50,843 nucleotides of DNA from Eubacteriales bacterium (GCA_030524585.1 JAUNGJ010000016.1:1-50843), one strand, 5' to 3'. Positions 1 through 8,355 are shown, counted from the first letter of the stretch. Notes: generated by a model not told the origin, from the letters alone. A program made the numbers and translations.

Positions 1-2
1 TA

Positions 3-812
3 GAAAAAGGAGTAAAGGGAGTCTATGTAAATGGATCTTCCGGAGAATGCATTTACCAGAGTGTAGAGGACAAAAAGATTATTCTGGAAAATGTAATGAA
101 AGCAGCAGAAGGTAAGCTTACCGTAATCGCCCATGTGGCATGTAACAATACAAAAGACAGTATGGAGCTTGCGCGCCATGCAGAGAGCCTCGGGGTAGAT
201 GCCATCGCTGCGATTCCTCCGATTTACTTCCACCTGCCGGAACATGCGATTGCCCAGTACTGGAATGATATCAGCTCTGCCGCACCGAATACGGATTTTG
301 TAATCTATAACATCCCTCAGCTCGCAGGAGTTGCGCTTACAATGAGTCTGTTTGCTGAGATGAGAAAGAATCCGAATGTGATCGGCGTGAAAAATTCCTC
401 AATGCCGGTTCAGGATATTCAGATGTTCAAGGCAGAGGCGGGCGAAGACTATATCATCTTTAACGGACCGGACGAGCAGTTCATCAGCGGACGCGTGATT
501 GGTGCCGAGGGTGCAATCGGCGGAACTTATGGTGCTATGCCTGAATTGTTCCTCAAGATGGATGAATATGTAAGAGGAAATGAGTTAGATAAGGCAAGAG
601 AAATTCAGTATGCGGTTGATGCGATCATCTACAAAATGTGCTCTGCTCATGGAAATATGTATGCAGTGATCAAGGAGATCCTTAAGATCAATGAAGGATT
701 AGAGCTTGGCGGAGTAAGAAAGCCACTGTCTTCCTTAATAGATGCTGATATGGCCGTTGTAGAAGAAGCAGCTAAAATGATTCGTGATGCAAAAGAGAAA
801 TATCTGGGATAG
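3..812 (+). CDS. nanA: N-acetylneuraminate lyase, 5' truncated by window edge
   Basis: Class I aldolase of the DHDPS/NAL family, which splits N-acetylneuraminate into N-acetylmannosamine and pyruvate in the cytoplasm. The frame is open from base 3, so the true start lies before the window. The GSSGE pyruvate-carboxylate motif is read near bases 36-50. The Schiff-base lysine sits in IGVKNSS (codon about 390) and the partner tyrosine in VIYNIPQ (about 306). The sequence continues to the usual C-terminus, so only about 20-30 residues are missing. It lies 27 bp ahead of an SSS symporter and a YhcH protein, a typical nan operon. The neighbours support a lyase for sialic acid over another member of the DHDPS family. 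Confidence 0.9.
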   Translation, partial: EKGVKGVYVNGSSGECIYQSVEDKKIILENVMKAAEGKLTVIAHVACNNTKDSMELARHAESLGVDAIAAIPPIYFHLPEHAIAQYWNDISSAAPNTDFVIYNIPQLAGVALTMSLFAEMRKNPNVIGVKNSSMPVQDIQMFKAEAGEDYIIFNGPDEQFISGRVIGAEGAIGGTYGAMPELFLKMDEYVRGNELDKAREIQYAVDAIIYKMCSAHGNMYAVIKEILKINEGLELGGVRKPLSSLIDADMAVVEEAAKMIRDAKEKYLG

Positions 813-839
813 TAGAATAGAAAACAGGAGGAAAAAGGA

Positions 840-2345
840 ATGCAGGGATTTACAGTCATTGATCTGGTTATCTTGATCGTATATCTGGCAGCAGTATTGT
901 TTGCCGGTCTTCATTTCGCGAAGAAGGAAATGAAGGGAAAAGAATATTTTAAGGGAGACGGAACCGTACCGTGGTGGGTAACCTCCGTATCCATATTTGC
1001 AACTTTATTAAGTCCGATTTCATTTTTGTCACTGGCAGGAAACTCCTATGCGGGAACCTGGATCATGTGGTTTGCACAGCTGGGTATGCTGCTTGCCATT
1101 CCACTTACCATTAAGTTTTTCCTTCCAATTTACAGTAAGCTGGATATTGATACGGCCTACCATTATCTGGAGCTGAGATTTGGAAGCAAGGGACTCCGTG
1201 TACTGGGAGCGGTGATGTTCATTATCTATCAGGTGGGACGTATGTCTATTATCATGTATCTGCCATGTATGGTACTTGGAAGCTTAACCGGAATCAGTGT
1301 CAATGTGCTGATTATCATCATGGGTGTGATTGCAATCATTTATTCCTACACAGGAGGATTGAAATCCGTACTTTGGACAGACTTTATTCAGGGCTCCGTA
1401 CTTCTGATCGGCGTTACCTTTGCGCTGGTATTCCTTCTGGTACACATTGACGGAGGAATTGGTGCGATCTTTACAGCATTTGCGGCCGAACACAAATTCC
1501 TGGCAGTTGACCAGCCGATTTTTGACCCGAATATTTTAAGAGACAGCGTATTCATTATGATTGTAGGCGCAGGTTTTAACACCATGGGCTCCTATGTATC
1601 CAGCCAGGATATTGTACAGCGTTTTACCACAACGACTGATACCAAGAAACTGAATAAGATGATGCTGACAAACGGCGCGCTTTCTATCTTTATTGCAACC
1701 GTATTCTACCTGATCGGTACAGGATTGTATGTATTTTATCAGCAGAATGCACTGCCGCCGGCAGCAGCACAGGATCAGATTTTTGCATCCTACATCGCAT
1801 TTGAGCTTCCGGTAGGTATTACAGGTCTTCTTCTGGCAGCGATTTATGCAGCGTCACAGTCCACTCTGTCTACAGGGCTGAACTCGGTAGCGGCAAGCTG
1901 GACGCTGGATATTCAGGCACGTCTGACCAAGAAAGAGTTAAGCTTTGAGAAACAGACAAAGATTGGACAGTATGTATCCCTGATCGTAGGTATCTTCTCT
2001 ATTATCGTGTCCATGGTACTTGCAAACGGCGGAGTAAAATCAGCATACGAGTGGTTTAACGGATTCATGGGATTGGTACTTGGTATCCTGATTGGAACCT
2101 TCATCCTTGGCGCATTTACAAAGGTGGCAAATACATTCGGCGCTACCTTGGCATTCATCGCAGCATCTGCTGTTATGGTATACATTAAGTATGGTGTGCC
2201 GGCAGGAACCGTATCCATCTGGTCATACTCACTGATCTCGATTGCAGTATCACTGGTAGTAGGTATCCCGGCAAGTATCATCTGGAGAAAGGTGAAAGGA
2301 GATACCTCTGTACCGGCGCCAAATACAACGGTTTATAAAAATTAG
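840..2345 (+). CDS. Sodium:solute symporter (SSS family), probable sialic acid transporter
   Basis: 501-aa integral membrane protein with about 13 hydrophobic segments. The SSS signature region around residues 37-70 (GTVPWWVTSVSIFATLLSPI, then SFLSLAGNSYAG) is typical of sodium-coupled symporters. The ATG follows an AGGAGG site, 27 bp after nanA. Membership of the SSS family is clear. The substrate is inferred: SSS-type SiaT proteins carry sialic acid in other bacteria, and here the gene sits between a NanA lyase and a YhcH/NanQ-type protein. No TRAP, SAT or MFS sialic acid transporter is visible in the window. Confidence 0.85.
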   Translation: MQGFTVIDLVILIVYLAAVLFAGLHFAKKEMKGKEYFKGDGTVPWWVTSVSIFATLLSPISFLSLAGNSYAGTWIMWFAQLGMLLAIPLTIKFFLPIYSKLDIDTAYHYLELRFGSKGLRVLGAVMFIIYQVGRMSIIMYLPCMVLGSLTGISVNVLIIIMGVIAIIYSYTGGLKSVLWTDFIQGSVLLIGVTFALVFLLVHIDGGIGAIFTAFAAEHKFLAVDQPIFDPNILRDSVFIMIVGAGFNTMGSYVSSQDIVQRFTTTTDTKKLNKMMLTNGALSIFIATVFYLIGTGLYVFYQQNALPPAAAQDQIFASYIAFELPVGITGLLLAAIYAASQSTLSTGLNSVAASWTLDIQARLTKKELSFEKQTKIGQYVSLIVGIFSIIVSMVLANGGVKSAYEWFNGFMGLVLGILIGTFILGAFTKVANTFGATLAFIAASAVMVYIKYGVPAGTVSIWSYSLISIAVSLVVGIPASIIWRKVKGDTSVPAPNTTVYKN

Positions 2346-2362
2346 TGCGGAGGGAATGCAGT

Positions 2363-2815
2363 ATGATATTCGGAAATGTAAATAATCTGGAGGAATATCC
2401 GTTTTTGGAAGAGCAGGTAAAGGAATGCTTTACATATGCGAAAGAGCATAAGCTTGTGGAATATGAAAAGGGAAGCCATGAGATCGATGGTGACAGATTG
2501 TTTGTAAATATTGTGGAATATGAGACGGTAAAAGCAGAAGAACGCTTCTGGGAAGCACATAAACAATATCTGGATGTCCACCTCATGCTGGATGGCACAG
2601 AGCAGATCGACTTAAACTTTATTCAGAATATGGAGCTTAAAGAATTTGTGCCGCAGGATGATTTCCTTCCGATGGACGGAGAAAAGAACAGCTCTGTTAT
2701 TTTAAGAAATGGTGATTTCCTTATCTGTTATCCAAGTGACGGACACCGTACGGCGGTAGCAGTGGGAGAATCCCAGAAGATTAAGAAAGCTATTTTTAAA
2801 GTGCGTATCCCTTAA
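2363..2815 (+). CDS. YhcH/YjgK/YiaL (DUF386) family protein, probable sialic acid anomerase
   Basis: 150-aa cupin-like protein of the YhcH/EbgC family. Members occur in nan operons and some (NanQ) speed up anomer conversion of sialic acid. The conserved block WEAHKQYLDVHLML and the C-terminal GDFLICYPSDGHRT give the metal-binding His/Glu positions of the family. The frame is open from a GTG at 2345 that overlaps the upstream stop. The ATG at 2363 is preferred because a GGAGGGA site lies 8 bp before it. It is the last gene of the nanA-SSS unit and is followed directly by a hairpin. Confidence 0.85.
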   Translation: MIFGNVNNLEEYPFLEEQVKECFTYAKEHKLVEYEKGSHEIDGDRLFVNIVEYETVKAEERFWEAHKQYLDVHLMLDGTEQIDLNFIQNMELKEFVPQDDFLPMDGEKNSSVILRNGDFLICYPSDGHRTAVAVGESQKIKKAIFKVRIP

Positions 2816-2820
2816 CGTGT

Positions 2821-2858
2821 AAAGAGGCAAAACGGAAGAGGTTCCGCTTTGCCTCTTT
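2821..2858 (+). terminator. Terminator-like hairpin after the nanA unit
   Basis: Long stem: AAAGAGGCAAA-CGGAA pairs with TTCCG-CTTTGCCTCTTT around a short loop, 5 bp after the YhcH stop. The run of T after the stem is short, so termination may be partial. A fresh promoter follows at 2880-2908. Confidence 0.6.
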
Positions 2859-2879
2859 CTGCTGTCTGTGGGACAGAGA

Positions 2880-2908
2880 TTGCGGAAGCTGTGATATTAT
2901 ACTATAAT
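2880..2908 (+). promoter_or_regulatory. Putative promoter of the nanK-rpiR-nagA unit
   Basis: A perfect -10 TATAAT (2903-2908) is preceded at 17 bp by TTGCGG (2880-2885), a weak -35. It lies just after the hairpin and 24 bp before the kinase start. A weak -35 fits regulation, possibly by the RpiR-type regulator of this unit, but no operator is obvious. Confidence 0.5.
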
Positions 2909-2931
2909 GAAGAAAGGCAGGGCTGTATGTG

Positions 2932-3822
2932 ATGAAAAAGTATGTAAGTATAGATATAGGCGGTACAGCGATAAAGTATGGATTAATAGCGGAGAATGGA
3001 GAAATAATTAGCCGCAGTGAGAGAAAAACTGAGAGTTATAAAGGCGGCCCGTCCATTCTGAAAAAGGCAGTTGAGATTACCCAAAATTTTTGTAAAACGG
3101 AAGAAATCAGTGGGATATGTATATCGACTGCCGGAATGGTAGATACCATAAAAGGAGAGATTTTTCATTCTGCGCCCCTGATTCCGAACTACACAGGGAT
3201 TAATTTCAAGGAGACGCTGGAAGCGAAATTTCATGTTCCCTGTGAAGTGGAAAATGATGTGAACTGCGCAGGGCTTGCGGAATATGTGTCAGGAGCTGCG
3301 AGGGGTAGTAAGGTGTCGCTGATGCTGACTGTCGGAACCGGCATCGGAGGCAGTATTATACAGGATGGCAGGGTGTTTAGGGGATTCAGTAACAGTGCCT
3401 GTGAAGTGGGCTATATGCATATGCTGGGAAGTGATTTTCAGACTCTGGGCGCTGCAAGTATTCTCACGAGAAAGGTAGCAGAGTGGAAGAATGAGCGGGC
3501 GGAGATCTGGAACGGCTATCATATTTTTGAGGAAGCGAAAAAGGGAGACGAGCTCTGTATCCGGGCCATTGATGAGATGTGCGATGTATTGGGACTTGGA
3601 ATTGCCAATATCTGTTATGTAATCAATCCGGAGGTTGTGGTGCTTGGCGGCGGTATTATGGCCCAGGAAGAATTTTTGAAGAAACGAATCGGGAATGCAG
3701 TGGAAAAATACCTGATTCCAAGTATTTCTTCTCAGACGAGAATCGCATTTGCCAGACACAGAAATGACGCGGGAATGCTGGGAGCCTTCTATCATTTTCA
3801 GCAGAATCACAAAATGAAGTAA
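2932..3822 (+). CDS. nanK: ROK family kinase, probable N-acetylmannosamine kinase
   Basis: 296-aa sugar kinase. The N-terminal phosphate loop is SIDIGGTAIKYG (residues 6-17). The catalytic Asp is D109 in ENDVNCAG, and the glycine-rich TVGTGIGG follows. A C-terminal VVLGGGIM binds adenosine. The Zn-binding cysteine cluster seen in many ROK kinases (CxCGxxGCxE) is not present; the same region reads MHMLGSDFQTLGAAS. GTG at 2929 and ATG at 2932 are both possible starts; ATG is chosen for spacing to AGAAAGGCAGGG. The context (NanA, RpiR, NagA) suggests N-acetylmannosamine phosphorylation to ManNAc-6-P. No NanE epimerase is seen in the window. Confidence 0.8.
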   Translation: MKKYVSIDIGGTAIKYGLIAENGEIISRSERKTESYKGGPSILKKAVEITQNFCKTEEISGICISTAGMVDTIKGEIFHSAPLIPNYTGINFKETLEAKFHVPCEVENDVNCAGLAEYVSGAARGSKVSLMLTVGTGIGGSIIQDGRVFRGFSNSACEVGYMHMLGSDFQTLGAASILTRKVAEWKNERAEIWNGYHIFEEAKKGDELCIRAIDEMCDVLGLGIANICYVINPEVVVLGGGIMAQEEFLKKRIGNAVEKYLIPSISSQTRIAFARHRNDAGMLGAFYHFQQNHKMK

Positions 3823-3864
3823 TGCTGCATCGAGTGGATATCAAGAGATAAGGAATGGTAGAGA

Positions 3865-4704
3865 ATGGAGTATTATGTGAAATCAGTAGTGCCGATGATA
3901 GAATCGAACTACGATAACTTTACAACAGTAGAGAAGAATATTGCGGATTTTTTCATACGGAACCGGAAAAAGGTTGATTTCTCTGCAAAGGCGATTGCGG
4001 AACGGCTGTATGTGTCGGAGGCGTCTCTGCCGCGGTTTGCAAAGAAATGCGGTTACAGAGGATACCGGGAATTTGTCTATCAGTATGAAGAAACCTTTGT
4101 AGAAAAAGAAGAGTCTATGACCGGCAATACAAGAATGATTCTGAATGCATACCAGGAACTTCTGAACAAGACCTATAGTCTGATGGATGAAGCGCAGATT
4201 GCCCGGATCAGCCGGTATCTGAATCAGGCGGAACGGGTTTTTGTGTGTGGCAGGGGAAGCTCTGGCTTTGCGGCAGAGGAGATGGAACACCGGTTCATGA
4301 GAATCGGTGTGGATATCGATTCCATTCAGGATTCCGATCTTATGAGAATGCAGGCAGTGTTTCAGGATCGGAGAAGTCTGGTATTTGGAATCAGCGTCAG
4401 TGGGGAAACGGAATCCGTATTGTATCTGCTGCGGGAAGCGAACAGAAGAGGAGCAAAGACGGTACTTTTAACGGCAAAAAACAGAGGAATATTTGATCAG
4501 TTCTGTGATGAGGTAGTGCTTTTTCCATCGCTTAAGCATCTGAATCACGGAAATGTCATCTCTCCCCAATTTCCGATTTTAGTTATGCTGGATATTATTT
4601 ACTCCAGTTATGTTGAGCAGGATAAATTCGCAAAAGAGGTTCTTCACGACAATACACTGCGGGCATTGGGAGAGGGACAGAAAAGAAGTCATAACGTAGA
4701 ATAA
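3865..4704 (+). CDS. MurR/RpiR family regulator with SIS domain
   Basis: 279-aa transcription factor. The N-terminal HTH_6 domain (about residues 12-90) includes the recognition region YVSEASLPRFAKKCGYRGYREF. The C-terminal SIS phosphosugar-binding domain (about 110-245) shows VFVCGRGSSGFAAEEMEHRF and GISVSGETESVLYLLREA. It lies 42 bp after the kinase and 22 bp before nagA, so it is probably the local sensor of an amino-sugar phosphate that controls the nan/nag genes. The ligand is inferred from context. Confidence 0.88.
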   Translation: MEYYVKSVVPMIESNYDNFTTVEKNIADFFIRNRKKVDFSAKAIAERLYVSEASLPRFAKKCGYRGYREFVYQYEETFVEKEESMTGNTRMILNAYQELLNKTYSLMDEAQIARISRYLNQAERVFVCGRGSSGFAAEEMEHRFMRIGVDIDSIQDSDLMRMQAVFQDRRSLVFGISVSGETESVLYLLREANRRGAKTVLLTAKNRGIFDQFCDEVVLFPSLKHLNHGNVISPQFPILVMLDIIYSSYVEQDKFAKEVLHDNTLRALGEGQKRSHNVE

Positions 4705-4726
4705 TGACGCGAGAAGGAGGAAAGCC

Positions 4727-5875
4727 ATGATTATTAGAAATGTAAAAGTATTTACGGAAGATAAAAGGTTTGAAGAGGGTGAAGTTGTTATTACGGACGG
4801 AGTCTTTGCTGAAAAGGCAGAGTGCGAAGAAGAAGTGATTGATGGGGAGGGCTGTTATGCAATTCCTGGACTCATCGATCTTCATTTCCACGGATGCAGG
4901 GGCTATGATTTTTGCGATGGCACAGAGAAGGCCATCGAAGAGATTGCAAAATATGAAGCATCCATTGGTGTAACAGCGATTGCTCCTGCGACAATGACCC
5001 TTCCGGTAGAGGAACTTACACATATTTTGTCAGTGGCAGCTTCCTATAGGAAAACAGCAGAAAAAGAGACCCCGTTGGCAGCTGATTTGATTGGTATCAA
5101 TATGGAAGGGCCCTTTATCAGTATTGAGAAAAAGGGAGCGCAGGATGAGAGAAATATTATCACCTGTAATGCGGAAATCTGCCAGCAGTTCCTGGATGCT
5201 TCGGAGGGCCTGGTAAAATTTGTTGGAATTGCGCCTGAGAGAAATGAAAATTTCCTGAAATTCATCGATCAGATGAAGGATAAGGTTCATATAGCACTTG
5301 CACATACGAATGCAGATTACGATACGGCGAAGGCTGCCTTTGATGCAGGAGCGGATCATGCAGTACATCTCTACAATGCCATGCCGGCATTTACCCACCG
5401 TACACCGGGAGTGGTAGGAGCAGTATCTGACAGCTCCCATGTGAATGCGGAGCTGATCTGTGACGGGGTTCATATCCACCCTGCGGTTGTTCGGGCAACA
5501 TTTAAGATGATGGGGGAGGACCGGATGATTCTGATCAGCGACAGTATGCGTGCTACAGGAATGCCAGACGGGCGCTACACATTGGGAGGTCTGGATGTGG
5601 ATGTGGTTGGAAATCATGCGACCCTTGCTTCTAATGGAGCATTGGCCGGCTCGGCAACCAACCTGATGGATTGTATGAGAATAGCAGTAAAGAAGATGGG
5701 ACTCTCCCTTGAGACCGCAGTGGCGTGTGCCACGATGAATCCGGCCAAAGCGCTGGGGGCATATGAGAAGTATGGTTCCATCACACCGGGAAAGAAGGGT
5801 AATGTGGTGCTGCTGGATAAAGAGCTGAATTTGAAATTGGTAGTAAAAGACGGTGTTGTAGTCAGGAACGTATAA
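4727..5875 (+). CDS. nagA: N-acetylglucosamine-6-phosphate deacetylase
   Basis: 382-aa amidohydrolase that removes acetate from GlcNAc-6-P to give GlcN-6-P. Motifs are in the expected order: HFHG (H53, H55), metal ligand E127 in NMEGPF, H193 in LAHTNADY, H214 in HLYNAMPAFTHR, and catalytic D272 in ISDSMRATGMPDG. The length is normal for the family. The ATG follows GAAGGAGG. It completes the pathway from sialic acid to amino-sugar phosphate if an epimerase (NanE) is encoded elsewhere. Last gene of the unit; a terminator follows about 80 bp later. Confidence 0.93.
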   Translation: MIIRNVKVFTEDKRFEEGEVVITDGVFAEKAECEEEVIDGEGCYAIPGLIDLHFHGCRGYDFCDGTEKAIEEIAKYEASIGVTAIAPATMTLPVEELTHILSVAASYRKTAEKETPLAADLIGINMEGPFISIEKKGAQDERNIITCNAEICQQFLDASEGLVKFVGIAPERNENFLKFIDQMKDKVHIALAHTNADYDTAKAAFDAGADHAVHLYNAMPAFTHRTPGVVGAVSDSSHVNAELICDGVHIHPAVVRATFKMMGEDRMILISDSMRATGMPDGRYTLGGLDVDVVGNHATLASNGALAGSATNLMDCMRIAVKKMGLSLETAVACATMNPAKALGAYEKYGSITPGKKGNVVLLDKELNLKLVVKDGVVVRNV

Positions 5876-5955
5876 TACGCTGTATTCGTCCGACATATCA
5901 TATAATGCATATGCTTTGCACAATAATGTAAAATTCAATAAGATATAAATGAGAG

Positions 5956-5992
5956 TAAAGTACGAAATGAATGTTTCGTGCTTTATTTTTTT
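5956..5992 (+). terminator. Intrinsic terminator after nagA
   Basis: A 12-bp stem (TAAAGTACGAAA with TTTCGTGCTTTA, one G-T pair), a 6-nt loop, and a run of T at 5985-5992. It closes the sialic acid / amino-sugar block. Confidence 0.85.
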
Positions 5993-6133
5993 ATGCCATG
6001 GGAAATGAGGCTGAGGATGGCATGAGAAAGTCTGGTATTTCATTTGTACATTTTAGATGGTTTTTTGGCGATAATAAACTATGAATCAATTGGTTATTCA
6101 AAAAGAAATTACTGATTATAAGGAGGTTTATCT

Positions 6134-6973
6134 ATGGAAAACAGAATAGTGAGAACACAGATAATAGCATTTAAAAATATACTTGTTGAGGAAGAAAAAA
6201 GCACTGCTACTATACAGAAATATCTTCGGGATGTTGAAGCGTTTTATGAATTTGCCGGGAAGGAAAAGGTGACCAAGGATACGGCGGTTCGCTATAAGAA
6301 CTACCTGATGGAGAATTATAAGCCTTCCAGTGTCAATTCCATGCTGGCTGCAATTAATCGATTTTTTAAAGAAATGGGATGGAATGACTGCACGGTTAAG
6401 TCGTTGAAGATCCAGCGGCAGGCATTTCGCTCCAAAGAACGTGAGCTGTCTAAAGCAGAATATTTTCGTCTGCTAAAAGTGGCAAAGCAGATAAATAATA
6501 TACGGCTATATCTGCTTATGCAAACTCTCTGCGCCACTGGCATCCGTGTAAGTGAGCTGCAGTTTATTACAGTAAAGGCAGTTAAGAGGGGACGGGCTAC
6601 TGTTTCTCTGAAGGGAAAGACACGTACTGTTTTGCTTCCGGCAGACCTCTGTCGGAAACTGAAACAATATGCAAGAAAACGGGATATAGAGAGGGGAAGT
6701 ATATTTGTGACAAAAAGTGGCAGACCTATGGATCGGAGTAATATTCTTCATGAGATGAAAGCCTTATGTGAGAGGGCAAAAGTGGATCGTAATAAAGTGT
6801 TTCCTCATAACCTGCGGCATCTGTTTGCCTGCCTTTTCTATCAGACAGAAAAAGACCTGAGCCGTCTGGCAGATCTGCTGGGACATTCTAATGTGAATAC
6901 AACAAGAATTTATACCTGCGTCAGCGGAGCTGAGCAGATACGGAAAATAGAACAGCTAGGGTTGGTGATGTAG
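6134..6973 (+). CDS. Tyrosine recombinase / site-specific integrase
   Basis: 279-aa tyrosine recombinase of the short Xer-like kind. An N-terminal SAM-like core-binding domain (about 5-90) precedes the catalytic domain. All catalytic positions are present: R138 (ATGIRVSEL), K162 (KGKTR), H225-x-x-R228 (HNLRHLF), H251 (LGHSNVNTT) and nucleophile Y260 (TRIYT). It is preceded by AAGGAGG. Only 10 bp after its stop lies the first of two inverted 25-bp sites, each made of 9-bp arms around a 6-bp centre. No excisionase, phage or conjugation genes are nearby, so a local DNA invertase is more likely than a prophage integrase. Confidence 0.9.
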   Translation: MENRIVRTQIIAFKNILVEEEKSTATIQKYLRDVEAFYEFAGKEKVTKDTAVRYKNYLMENYKPSSVNSMLAAINRFFKEMGWNDCTVKSLKIQRQAFRSKERELSKAEYFRLLKVAKQINNIRLYLLMQTLCATGIRVSELQFITVKAVKRGRATVSLKGKTRTVLLPADLCRKLKQYARKRDIERGSIFVTKSGRPMDRSNILHEMKALCERAKVDRNKVFPHNLRHLFACLFYQTEKDLSRLADLLGHSNVNTTRIYTCVSGAEQIRKIEQLGLVM

Positions 6974-6983
6974 GAAAGCAAAA

Positions 6984-7008
6984 ACCGCATAACATTCATT
7001 ATGCGGTA
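6984..7008. repeat. Left inverted repeat, putative recombination site
   Basis: 25-bp element matching the reverse complement of 7174-7198 at 24 of 25 positions. Internally it is ACCGCATAA - CATTCA - TTATGCGGT: perfect 9-bp arms around a 6-bp asymmetric centre, the geometry of a tyrosine recombinase core site. It begins 10 bp after the recombinase stop. The hairpin has no T-run, so it is not a convincing terminator. Confidence 0.8.
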
Positions 7009-7108
7009 TCACACACCAGGCCAGTGATTACTTTATTGCCGGTTTCAGTATAAAAACAGCAAAATAATAGAAAAGAATAGTGATTTTGAGCAACCTTTTT
7101 CACAAGAA

Positions 7109-7137
7109 TTGAATTTACCAGCTGCCTGGGATATAAT
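7109..7137 (+). promoter_or_regulatory. Promoter inside the putative invertible segment
   Basis: TTGAAT (7109-7114), a 17-bp spacer, and perfect TATAAT (7132-7137). In the present orientation it points to the zinc-ribbon gene at 7221 (ON state). After inversion between the flanking repeats it would point into the 3' end of the recombinase instead. The right repeat lies in the 5' leader of the transcript. Confidence 0.7.
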
Positions 7138-7173
7138 AAATTGAAGCAATCAAATATGTATTTTCATTTTTCG

Positions 7174-7198
7174 TACCGCATAATGAATGTTATGTGGT
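7174..7198. repeat. Right inverted repeat, putative recombination site
   Basis: Partner of 6984-7008 in inverted orientation, with one mismatch (T at 7195). Internally ACCGCATAA - TGAATG - TTATGTGGT. The arms are symmetric, so only the 6-bp centre (TGAATG versus CATTCA on the left) gives direction. The centres are reverse complements, as needed for inversion and not excision. Confidence 0.8.
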
Positions 7199-7220
7199 AT
7201 AGAAATGTATCAGGTGGCAA

Positions 7221-8336
7221 ATGAAACAATCTTTGTACGATTTTTGTATAGAAAATAACAAAAGTGATTTACTGCAGCAGTGGGATGGTATGGCAAACGG
7301 AGAAATGACTCCTAAAACGATTACCTATGGAAGCGGCAGAAAGGCCTGGTGGCGCTGTGAAAGGGGACACACCTGGCAGGCGGTTATTAACAGTCGAAGT
7401 AATGGATGTGGGTGCCCGGTCTGTGCCGGGAAGGTTGCTCTGGATGGAGAGAATGATCTGAAAACAGAGATGTCAGAGCTTGCGAAGCAGTGGCATCCGG
7501 TTAAAAATATGCCGCTCACTCCAAGTCAGATCACAAAGGGAAGTCATCGGCTGATTTGGTGGCGCTGCGAAAAAGGGCATGAATGGAGAGCCAGTGTCAA
7601 ATCCCGGGCGGAAGGAAGTGGATGTCCAATCTGCGCAGGGCGGAAATTGCTTGTGGGAGAGAATGATCTGGTAACTGTATGCCCGGATCTGGCGACGCAG
7701 TGGCATTCCGAAAAAAATGGTACTTTAAAGCCGGAAATGGTTTTGGCAACGACGGCGCGCCGGGTTTGGTGGCGCTGTGATAAGGGGCATGAATGGCAGG
7801 CGAGAGTAAAGGATCGTATGAACGGTAACGGCTGTCCGGTATGCTGTGGCCAAAAAGCAGTCGCAGGGGTAAATGATCTGGAGAGCAGTTATCCCCTGAT
7901 TGCTGTACAGTGGCATCCGATCAAAAATGGAAAAAGAATGCCCCGGGACATTACTGCTTCCAGTAATAGACGGGTCTGGTGGCAGTGCGGCCTCGGACAT
8001 GAGTGGAAGGCCAGCGTGTGCACCCGCACCAGAGAGCAGACCGGATGCCCATACTGCGCGAACCGGAAAGTGCTTGCTGGCTTTAATGATCTGGCAACTC
8101 TGAATCCCCGGGCTGCCAAAGAATGGCATCCGACGTTAAACGGTTCTCTGACGCCGGAGCAGGTAACGATAGGAAGCAGAAAGAAGGTGTGGTGGATCTG
8201 TTCAGAGGGGCATGTGTGGAAAACAGCAGTTTATGCCAGAACCAGAGAAAAAAGCACTGGCTGTCCGGTCTGTGCCGGTAATGTGAGTCGAAAAAGACTT
8301 GACTTTTCCGGGCATAGTATATATCCTAATATTTAA
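7221..8336 (+). CDS. Five-repeat zinc-ribbon (DUF4379-like) protein
   Basis: 371-aa protein made of five tandem units of about 65 residues. Each reads roughly W-x3-N-x4-P...V/I-W-W-x-C-x2-GH-x-W-x-A...R...GCP-x-C-x-G. The C-x2-GH...CP-x-C spacing is a treble-clef or zinc-ribbon metal site. The repeats sit at about residues 43-85, 110-150, 177-215, 243-285 and 310-352. There is no signal peptide or membrane segment. This matches the probable zinc-ribbon family DUF4379 (PF14311), which has no firm function and is sometimes fused to nucleases; no nuclease domain is seen here. Expression appears to depend on the invertible promoter upstream. It ends 20 bp before the TPP riboswitch region. Confidence 0.8.
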   Translation: MKQSLYDFCIENNKSDLLQQWDGMANGEMTPKTITYGSGRKAWWRCERGHTWQAVINSRSNGCGCPVCAGKVALDGENDLKTEMSELAKQWHPVKNMPLTPSQITKGSHRLIWWRCEKGHEWRASVKSRAEGSGCPICAGRKLLVGENDLVTVCPDLATQWHSEKNGTLKPEMVLATTARRVWWRCDKGHEWQARVKDRMNGNGCPVCCGQKAVAGVNDLESSYPLIAVQWHPIKNGKRMPRDITASSNRRVWWQCGLGHEWKASVCTRTREQTGCPYCANRKVLAGFNDLATLNPRAAKEWHPTLNGSLTPEQVTIGSRKKVWWICSEGHVWKTAVYARTREKSTGCPVCAGNVSRKRLDFSGHSIYPNI

Positions 8337-8355
8337 AGAAAGTAAATAAGATTGA

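Noticed and set aside
5030-6043. Long minus-strand open frame opposite nagA (337 codons)
   Set aside because: It mirrors nagA, has no family motif and no RBS, and is rich in His/Cys/Ile as typical for antisense shadow frames.
6984-7007. Left palindrome as terminator of the recombinase gene
   Set aside because: There is no T-run on either side, and a near-identical inverted copy exists 190 bp away.
6134-8336. Prophage or integrative element around the tyrosine recombinase
   Set aside because: No phage, excisionase, relaxase or conjugation genes and no tRNA or direct-repeat attachment sites; the inverted repeats fit local inversion better.
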